Shown: piece by piece, positions 55,001 to 64,000 of the stretch
How positions within the stretch are numbered: position 1 is the first letter of the stretch
How the letters are laid out: the number at the start of each line of letters is the position of its first letter
NCBI RefSeq assembly: GCF_030272615.1
Contig: NC_081406.1
Span: 233,856,396-233,920,395 of the forward strand
Direction: 5' to 3'
From: Cryptomeria japonica
Taxonomy: Eukaryota > Streptophyta > Pinopsida > Cupressales > Cupressaceae
DNA length: 64,000 nucleotides
Notes under the pieces: model-generated
The model's database searches: none
Seen by the model: the letters and a program-made list of their open reading frames with translations, nothing else
What the model was told of the DNA's origin: nothing
Translations under genes and position numbers: made by a program

Positions 55001-58000
55001 CTATGCCCAGTACTTGCGAAGATGCATGCTATTGATAGAATCAGACAAAGGTTCACCTTCGGGAGTCGCAAGCTGATATGCCCCCGAGCCATAGGCTGCA
55101 GTTACTATGAAAGGCCCAACCCAATTGGGTTCAAACTTGCCTTTGATGATGTCAGTAGACTGTGCATTCTTGGGATTTGCCTTTAAAACCAGGTCTCCCA
55201 CTTCGAAGTGTCGCCCTTTGACCTTCTTATTATAAGAGCGACGGAGATGGTTTTGGTATGCTTGCAAATGTGTCAGAGCTGTCTGACGTTTTTCATCTAA
55301 CATCTCAAGCTGATGCAGCCGAGAGACTCTGTGTGTCTCATCATCAATCAGGTGTTGCAAGGAAACTCTCAAGGAAGGAATCTCAACTTCCAAAGGTAAG
55401 ATGGCTTCCGCACCATACACCAAGGAATAAGGTGTTGCGCCAGTAGGTGTGCGGATAGAAGTACAATAGGCCCACAGTGCTGGATTTAACTGTACGTGCC
55501 AATCTCGACCAGCGTCATTGACAACTTTCTTCAGGATCTTGATAATGGTTTTATTTGATGCTTCATCTTGACCGTTACCCTGTGGATAGTATGGGCTAGA
55601 AAAACGGTGTTGAATATGAAATTTTTCACAAAGCTCTTTAACATCTTTATTCTTGAAGGGTCGACCATTATCTGTGACTATGGCAAGGGGAACCCCATAT
55701 CTGCATATGATATAATTTAGCAAGAATTTTGAAATTTGGACACCAGTGATATAGGTCATGGGGATGGCTTCAATCCATTTTGTAAAATATTCTGTAGCTG
55801 TAATAATGAACTTGTGTCCATTTGCAGATGTTGGCTGAATCTTGCCGATAAGATCCAAACCCCACTGAGAAAAGGGCCATGGAGATATAACCGAATGAAG
55901 CTCTTGAGCTGGTGCATGAATATAATCTCCATGAATCTGGCACTTGTAGCACTTTTTAACAAATTCATGAACATCTTTTTCCAAAGTGGGCCAGTAATAC
56001 CCAGCACGAATCAACTTTTTGGCTAGGCTAAGACCATTGAAATGGCCCCCACATATACCATCGTGAACCTCGTGTAAAGCCGTTTGTGCTTCATCAAAAT
56101 CCAAACACCTGAGGAGGGTATGGTCAAAAGAACGACGGTAAAGGGTGTCGGCGATGATGACATATTTGGATGTTTGTCGAATAAAGGCTCGGCGTTGGTT
56201 AGCGGAAAGGTTAGGTGGTAAAGTCTGAGATTTGAAATACTGATATATATCATTGTACCAAGGGGAATTGGGACCAACAAGAACGCACATCACATCAGCA
56301 GTCGGAATGTCAAAAGAGGGGACTAGCAATTGTTCGACCAGGAATTCACACTTGTCCATATTATGAGGCATATTTATCATGGAAGCAATCGTAGCCATTG
56401 CATCTGCCGACTTGTTTTGTATTCTTGGCACTTGACTGAAATGGATAGCTGTGAATTTGGTCTTAAAGAAGTCTACCATGTGCTTATAAGGAATAAGCTT
56501 TTCATCCTTTGTTTTGTAGTCATCATTGACTTGTCGGATGACTAATTGAGAATCTCCATAGACTTGCAAATGCTTGATGTTCCAGTGAACTGCCACTCGG
56601 AGTCCTGTAACCAATGCTTCGTATTCTGCAATGTTATTGGTACATTGGAAAGTTATTCTGTATGACTTTGGAATAGCATCACCTTGAGGGGTGACAAACA
56701 AAATGCCTGCGCCGGATCCGAACTTGGTGTGGGACCCATCAAAGTATAACTTCCATTCATTGGATGGTGTGAGAGCAAAGACTGATTCATCTGGGAAATC
56801 AGTCAACATGGGATGATCGTCTGAAATAGGAGCATCTGCTAGTTGATCTGCTATGACTTGTCCTTTTATCGCCTTTCGCTCCATATACTCAATGTCAAAT
56901 TCACTGAGAATCATGACCCATTTTGCTAGGCGACCTGTCAAAGCTGCTCGGCTGAGCAAATATTTTAAAGGATCAATTTTGGCAATCAACAATGTTTGAT
57001 GGCTTAGCATATAATGTCGGAGCTTTTGTGTTGCAAATACCACTGCTAAGCATGCCCTCTCAATAGTTGAATAATTTAGCTCATAGCCTACCAGTGTCTG
57101 GCTGATATAGTAAATAGCTCTTTCTTTGCCATTCTCATCTTGTTGAGCCAAAAGAACTCCTAATGCTGTTTCAATTGCAGAGATGTACAATAAGAATGGC
57201 TTGCCTTCAATAGGAGGCATTAGGATAGGCAGCGACAACAAATAGTCTTTAAGAGCTTGAAAGGCTGATTGGCATTATTGAGTCCATTTAAAAGCGACAC
57301 CTTTGTGCAATAGATGTTGGAATGGATGACATTTGTCAGCCAACTGAGCTATGAAATGACGGATTGACTGGAGCTTGCCTTGCAGACTCCTTAATTGCCG
57401 GAGGTTGGAAGGTGGAGGCATATCCATGATTGCTTTGACCTTGGCGGGGTCGACCTCAATGCCTCGGTGGGAAACAATATATCCAAGCAACTTTCCAGCT
57501 GTAACACCAAAGACACACTTTTTTGGATTGAGCCTGAGTTTGTAGGTCTCCATTCTGTCAAAGATTGGGCCCAAGATGGCTAGATGACTATCTCTGGTGA
57601 CAGATTTGCACAACAAGTCATCAACATAATCCTCCATCAAAGTGTGCATGAAATCATGAAAAATTGTCGTCATTGCTCTTTGATATGTTGCACTGGCATT
57701 TTTCAAACCGAAGGGCATCACATTCCAACAATAGGTTCCCCAAGCATAGGTGAATGCGGTCTTATGCTGATCTTTGGGTGCAATGCGGATTTGATTGTAG
57801 CCAGAGAAACCATCCACTAGTGAAAGCATCTCATAACCAGCTGTCATGTCCACTATGATGTCTATATTTGGCAATGGAAAATCGTCCTTAGGACATGCTT
57901 TATTTAGGTCCCTAAAATCTGTGCAGATGCGGATGCCCCCAGTTACTTTGCTAACTGGTACTAGATTTGAAATCCAATCTGCATAATCAATGGGTCTAGT

Positions 58001-61000
58001 GAAGCCCACATCTAGCAATTTTTTCAATTCCACTTTGACCAAAAGAGCCACTTGAGGATGCATTTTTCTAAGTTTTTGTTTGACAGGTTTAGCACCTGGT
58101 TTCAGTGGCAAATGATGAAGGACTAACTCTGGATCGAGGCCAGGCATATCTGCATAAGACCACGCAAAGCTGATCTTCTTCTCCAGAAAGAAATTAATAA
58201 AATCAATCTTCTCTTGTTTTGACAAGGAGGCAGCAAAGTGAATGACCTTAGGGTTATCAGGTGTACCCAAATTGATTTCCTCGGTCATCTCTACCAACAA
58301 TGTGGATTTGTCCTGAATTGATAGGGGTACGTCCACTCTTCCACCTTTGGGCGCCTCGAAAAGGTTTTCACCCGCAGGTACGTCTTTTATTTTTACTTTT
58401 GTACGATCAGAGAGCGCTTTACGGTTTTCACTCAAAGATCTATTCTTTTGATTTTTTTCTTTTTCTTTTTCTCTTTCATGACTGGAAGAGGGAGTTGACT
58501 CCCCAAAATATGCCATTGAATCCAGGTCAATAGCAAAGCCTGCCTTATGGTCGCCTTGTGGTATACCTTCCCGTAGTCCCAGGAACTCTGCAATTGCTTC
58601 GTCATTCTGAAAATAGTCCAACGTGAGCGGTTCTTGTTGGTCATATTGGATAAGTTGGGGATATATGAGGGGCATGTCATCATCGATTGTAAGGATAGAA
58701 TGGGCTGATATGGTAAAAATGTGAATGTCTGTGGTGTCACTATCCGAACTGCTTGTGTCGGATTCAGAGCTGGGATCCCAAAATGACTCGATCCAAGCCT
58801 AAGGACAGGTTTTAGGAAGAGGAGTTATTTCATGTTTATCCTCCATAGGCAAGTTATCAGGGTCAATGAAGATATTGTCACGGGCATAGGAGCTAGAAGA
58901 AAAAGAACTCCACTCCCATTCATTAGAAGCAGTCTCGGGTTGGGTAGCCTCAGGTGTTATTTCATCATCAGAATCACGCCCTTTTCGACACGTGGACCTT
59001 TTGGTAGATGTGGATCCAATTCGTAACGGTACAAAACCTAACCCTAAAGTCGGGGGTCGCCTCTCAGGTATGATGGGTTCTATCCTTCCATTGTTTTTCA
59101 AGCCTAAGCCACTGCAGCCATCATATCCTTTCTTCTGCAGCATAGTAAATCCTTTGCCATATAATTCCACTGGCAACTTGACAGGTGGAGTTTCAGTTGG
59201 ATCCTTGTAGAGCCAATCTATGGCATCATCATTTATAGTTTCTTTGTCAAGTTCTCCCCATCTTGCAAATGTAGTGGGAGGCTGATATTGAATAACGACC
59301 TTGGGTTCCTTTTGCAATAAATGCGGTTTTCCATATGACTTTGGAGACATCGACAAATTCCCAATGAGGAATGTTTGGTCCATTGAATATTCTCCACACC
59401 CTTGGTCTTGTATCTTCAGTTTTCCTTTAACAGCATCCAACAATGCATTGGGATCCACATAACTGTCTGATTTGGCTTCTGTATTGACTGGTACATGCCA
59501 CTGAGGAGTGTCTCTTAGGGTAGCACAAAACTGGAATGGATTAGGATCTCCTGGAATGGTTATCTCAGTTCCGTTGTAAGGATATTTTAGACATTGATGA
59601 TAAGTGGACGGAACTGCTTTCATGGCATGGATCCACGGACGGCCAAGGATCATATTATAAGGGAGATCAAGGTCTAGGACTTGTAGGAAAGTATTTTCCG
59701 TCACTCGACCAACTCTAATGGGCAATACAATTATCCCTTTGGATGGGCGCTCAGCATCATCATAGGCTTTGATTGTTATCCTTTTGGAAGCATCAATGTC
59801 ATTTTCTGAATATCCGAGGCCAATGACCACTCTTAAGGTGCAGATATTAAGACCCGCTCCGCCATCTATCAAGACTCGTCGGATTTTGCAATTGTGGACA
59901 AAGACTTCTAGGTGCAAAGGGTCATTATGGGGAAGCTTGTCAGGTGAGATGTCACTATCGGAAAATGCAACACTTCGGGAAATGGCTAAATGTCCAATCC
60001 GTGCCTGAAATTGGTCAACATCAATATCTGTTGGGATAGTGGACTCAGTCAAGGCTTTATCTAGGACTGCACGATGCATGGGAGACATTTTCAACAACTC
60101 TAGGATGGATATTTGTGTAGGTGTTTTTCCTAGATGATCCAAAAGATTATACTGACTCGCAGGCACTGGTTTGGGAGGAGCTGCAGGAGCTCCCTTCATG
60201 ACTATTTTGGATCGCTGAGTGGTGACCGCACAAGAAGGATCTTGTCCTTTTATTCTCAAGGTAGACACATACTCATTTGACACATGAAAACAATTAATGA
60301 CATTGTGATAACCGATATTTGCATAATTGGCCGTTTGAGCAGAATTGGAAGAAGATGCTTTACCCTTGTCATGATCAAGCAAAGGAGTTTTGAAAATACT
60401 ATGATCAGTATTAGAGGTCGGATGGGTTGGATCTATCTCAATTACTCCTTGTTCCAATAAATCTTGAATCATATGTTTTAATTGAAAACATGAAGCGGTT
60501 TTATGTCCTTTAGACTGATGATATTCACAGTACGCATTATCATTCCACCAATGCGGTTTTTCCGCTGGTTCTGCCTTAATATCTAGTAGTTTGATAAACT
60601 TCGCTTGTATTAATTGCTTCATGACTGATTCGATAGGCTCTCCCAATGGTGTAAACTGTCGAGGAGGCCCATCCCGTGATCGGAAGGGTTTGCGTTGTTG
60701 ATTTTGTTGTTGGCCTTGTTGTTGATTACATTGTTGAGCATACTGTTGTTGAGCATGTTGTTGATATTGTAGCTGTTGAGCATGCGGTTGATATTGCGGC
60801 TGTTGAGTGTGTTGTTGATATTGCGACTGTTGAGCATGCTGTTGATATTGTGACTGTTGAGTATGCTGTGGATATTGCGACTGTTGAGTAACATTGTTCC
60901 TAGGTGCTTGATTTTGTTCCATAGTCGACACATTAGGAACACTCAACTTCTTGATTGTGAATGGGGGTTGATTTGCATTCACCACTCTCGCATCAACAAC

Positions 61001-63295
61001 ACCATCATTAGTGACGTTCTTGTTCTTATACCAAAATCTGTTTCTATCCCCTGAATAATTTGTGTTGTCATTGTCCTTATTGAGCTTGATAATTCCTTTA
61101 GCTACAAGAGCTGCTTCAATATTCATTCCTTTCTTAATGAGTTTTTCTATAGTACTAGGACTTTTCAATTTTAGCTCATACATCATTTCTGGGACTAGAT
61201 TCTGGATAAACAGATTCACTTGTTGTTCTTCAGGTATATCGAGAGAAGAACGACTATACAAACTTCGCCATTGTTGCAAAAAGGTCACTAATGGTTCACC
61301 TTGCTTTTGTTTGGTATTGCATAAATCCGACATAGTCACATCACTGTCGATGTTGAACGCGAAATGAGATATAAACTTTTGCGCCAGTTCTGACCAAGTC
61401 TTTATATTTCCTGGCAGATGAGAATACCAATCCATAGCTTGTCCAGTGAGACTTCGTGCAAATAATCGCATTAAATATGTGTCCTCATAGTTTATTTATG
61501 TGCATGCCGCATAAAATGCTCGAATATGATCTCTTGAATTGCCATTCCCTCTATATTTCTCAAAGTGGGGTGCCTCAAAATGCTTAGGGAATGGAGGCAT
61601 GTATACACTCTTGTCAAAGGGATTAGGACATAAATCTTGATCTGTATACAACTTCTTTGTTCCTTTAGTTTCTAATGCGTCAACTTTTCGTCGCAACATC
61701 TCAAGTTGTTGTGCAATTGTATCAGATTGTAGAGGTTCATCATTAATCCCAGTTGGTATTCTTTGTTGGTATATCGCATTTCCGATTGGCTGTTGATACT
61801 CCGCAATGGCCGTTTTTGGCATCTCCTGCATATAAATTTCTTGGTACTTCTCTTGTGGTTGCGGTTGTGCTATGCCTTGATATTGACTTTGTTGTTGTGC
61901 TTCTGGGAGCTTAGGTTGATATTGCAATTGAGTAGGTTGTTGATATTGCATAGGCGCCATTTGCAGTTGTGAAGCAGGATAACTTGTTTACCTTGGCACA
62001 TATTGTGGCGCATGTTGTTGGTGTTGACGGATTGGAATTTGTTGACTTTGTGCCAATTGTTGTCGTGGTGTATATCCAATCATTTGTAAAAAAGCTTGTT
62101 TAGATGATTTTCGTTGCTTCTCCTTAGGATGGGGTATAGCACTTGCATTAACTTGTTGTGTTGTTTGTCCAATCCCTTGTGATGGTTGCAAGTTTGTGTT
62201 AACTTGTAATGGTGCCGAAGGTGCTGCAATTTCTTGTCGAATGCGACATTGTTGTTGTTGCACATCATTTGTTTGCACATTTGGTTGTACCTTTTGCGTA
62301 TTACTCAATTGTTGCAACAATTGCTGATGGTGCAAACCACTATCCATAGCTCTTTGTGTAGCCATTATCGAAGGATTTGTCGCAATAGTGTTTGAAAAAG
62401 ATACATAAGAACTTTGTTGCATCATGGAAGTGCTTTGAACATTATTAACATTAGGCATTCCAGTTGTGAAACTTTCTTGTATCTTAGATGTTGGTCCAAT
62501 TTTATGCATATGAGGAAACACTTCTTGTTGAGGAACCACTGTCGATATTTGCATAGTCTTCATTTGATCTTGTATTGCAGGCATTGTATTGAATAATGGA
62601 TTATTTATCGTCTCAAACAACGACTTTTGAGGAATAGTCACTGTTAATGCCTTTGACGCACGTTTACTCATCAATGTAGGTTGAAGCTCTTGTTGAACAT
62701 TTTCTTCATTAAGATGCGAAGAGAAACTTAATGGCTCACTGCCTTGTTGTGTTTGTACATTAATTGGTTCATTTAAGGGAACCATATCACTCATCATGTG
62801 AAGATACTTTTGAGGATACATTTTAAAGACTTTGCTCAGGAATTTATCCATCCTTTTTATTACCTTTGGATCTTGAAGGAACATGTCAACCTCATCAGAA
62901 GCATCAGAATCAGATGAAGAATCTGGTTGGACATTTGGATTCGTTTCTTGTTGAATACCTTGGTCTGAACCGAATCCTTGTGAAAGAGTTTGATCTTCAT
63001 ACAGTGTTTGAGTTCGAATGTCATGTTGCAAATTTGGTTGATCCCAATTAAAAGGTGCACTTCCTCTTGGAGTTGGTGGAACACTCCCATGTCCTGGTTT
63101 CATGGGTACAAATACTGGTTCATATAATGGAGGTGGTCCAAGTTGAACCATTCCATATGGTGGTAGAGATGTGTTTGATGAACCTTCAACTTGCACTGTT
63201 TGACTGGTTTGACACTGTGAATTTACTATGTTATCCATGGATTGATACATTGGTTCACTCATCTTTTTAGATCTTGATCTTGTCTCAACTGGCAT
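55001..63295 (-). pseudogene. Gag-pol polyprotein of element I, dual RNase H, nearly intact
   Basis: One minus-strand frame from ATG 63295 (MPVETRSRSKK) to TAG 55001-55003: 2,765 codons including the final stop, no frameshift, four internal stops (TAA 61988, TAA 61496, TAG 58799, TAA 57275). Order: Gln-rich N-terminus (to about 61700); gag capsid about 61600-61150; Gln-rich repeats (60885-60720); variant knuckle CEYHQSKGHKTASC near 60530; protease LIDGGAG near 59870; G-patch (GKGF...GYDGCSGLG) 59165-59070; reverse transcriptase 58090-57450 with YVDD at 57617-57628; RNase H; a second RNase H (YFDGS, AEYEAL, GDSQLV, ADAMA) about 56760-56380; integrase with zinc finger (HFNGLS, CYKCQ) and acidic triad (GLDLIG, VTDNG, DEASNK). 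The second RNase H marks the Tat group. The upstream ATG at 63385 is possible but less likely. Confidence 0.92.
60720..60885. repeat. 30-bp minisatellite encoding Gln-rich repeats in I's gag
   Basis: About five units of 30 bp (plus TGTTGATATTGCGACTGTTG) encoding the ten-residue repeat QYQQHAQQSQ on the minus strand. The plus-strand frame across it is an artefact. Confidence 0.85.
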
Positions 63296-64000
63296 GTCAC
63301 TTATGCAAATGCAATTTTTTTTGGAAATTTTCAAGGATAATGTATGATATGCAACTAAATGCAAACTAAATATATGAAAATGCAATCTATGTTTTTGGTT
63401 GTTTTTGAAGATTTCGACAAACTTTTGAAATGCAAATCTAAGAGATGGACCCTTAGGAAATTGAAATGATGCCTAGGCCTCAAAGGACAAAAGGACCAAG
63501 TGACAAAAGGACAAATTGACAATGTCTCATCTATATGCTTGGATACTAAGCTAGGTTTGACGAAATGATATTGGTGACAAAAAGGACAAAAGACTTGATG
63601 AGGTCTAGACTTCTTAACAATGACTTAGGGTTTACCAAAGATTTGGATTGCTCAAGTATGACAAGACCTAGGTTTGATACTATATGCAAAAGGATAATTA
63701 ATATGCAAATGATCTTAATATGATAATGACTTAGGCTTAATGAAGAGACTTGGGATATACAAATGCCAATGTATGACAATGTCAACCTAAGATGAAACCT
63801 AAGGTTTAATTATGAAATGATATTACTCTTATGCAAGAGGACTCATGTAAATGGATGACTTTTATTGATATGCAAAAGAAGTATGACTTAGGTGAATCCT
63901 AACTTTGATACTTGATAATGACTTTGCTAAATGCAACCTAGGATGAACCTAAACGTAAGTGACATAAGAGTTGAGACAAGTTTTTGACCAATGTTGGACA
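63296..64000 (-). other. Leader region of element I (continues past the window)
   Basis: No gene. It aligns with 47690-48300 of H (for example TATGCTTGGATACTAAGC near 63533 and 47828). The primer site and 5' LTR are expected about 1.3 kb further right by comparison with H. Confidence 0.75.

Larger units (their letters stand above)
50896..64000 (-). mobile_element. Tat/Ogre-like Ty3/gypsy element I (5' end beyond window)
   Basis: Minus-strand element inserted into H's 5' LTR. It has a 3' LTR (50896-52541), polypurine tract, 3' UTR, one long gag-pol frame (63295-55001) and a leader running off the right edge. GATCA (50891-50895) is the likely target-duplication copy. This is the best-preserved coding element in the window. 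Confidence 0.9.

Noticed and set aside
60676-60891. 71-codon plus-strand Val/Asp/Ile-rich frame
   Set aside because: Antisense of the Gln-rich repeat in I's gag.

Overview
This 64 kb window looks like intergenic DNA from a seed plant with a large, repeat-rich nuclear genome. A gymnosperm would fit, but nothing in the sequence fixes the species. I found no host gene, rRNA, tRNA or CRISPR array. Almost every base belongs to an LTR retrotransposon. Evidence for a plant is the set of lineages: Ty1/copia elements with initiator-Met tRNA primer sites and repeated polypurine modules, a Ty3/gypsy chromovirus with a chromodomain, and Tat/Ogre-like Ty3/gypsy elements with a G-patch and a second RNase H. 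Ten elements are named here by letter. Copia-type elements A, B, C, D, E and G read on +. Gypsy-type elements Z, F, H and I read on -.

Layout. A short stretch of older DNA survives in pieces at about 16541-16616, 23240-24135, 30881-30934 and 38093-38566. On its left lies a nest: the 3' end of copia C (LTR 15337-16540) was hit by pol-less element B (11622-15307), B by copia A (5325-11621), and A's 5' LTR by Tat-like element Z (1-5324, running off the left edge). In the middle are three elements side by side: D (16617-23239), E (24136-30880, exact CACTA target duplication) and chromovirus F (30935-38092, exact ATTTT duplication, itself carrying a 961 bp inverted-repeat insertion). On the right is a second nest: copia G (from 38567) was hit by H (from 41028), and H's 5' LTR by I (50896 to beyond 64000).

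How the parts relate. Two sets look like incomplete elements beside fuller relatives. B, D and E have LTRs, primer site and polypurine tracts but no protease, integrase or reverse transcriptase. They encode a coiled-coil protein with four zinc knuckles (ORF1) and a protein of about 1,100 residues that I do not recognise (ORF2), with a conserved TATA box between the two genes in D and E. Copia A shares their primer-site type and 3' polypurine layout and is the most plausible kind of helper. Among the Tat-like elements, I carries gag and pol in one frame of 2,765 codons, Z carries protease to RNase H but no recognisable gag, and H keeps leader, primer site, 3' UTR and LTR type but has a proline/serine-rich reading frame where gag-pol should be.

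Every coding region is decayed. In D, E, I and the visible part of Z the damage is in-frame stop codons rather than frameshifts; A, B, F, G and H also show frameshifts or deletions.
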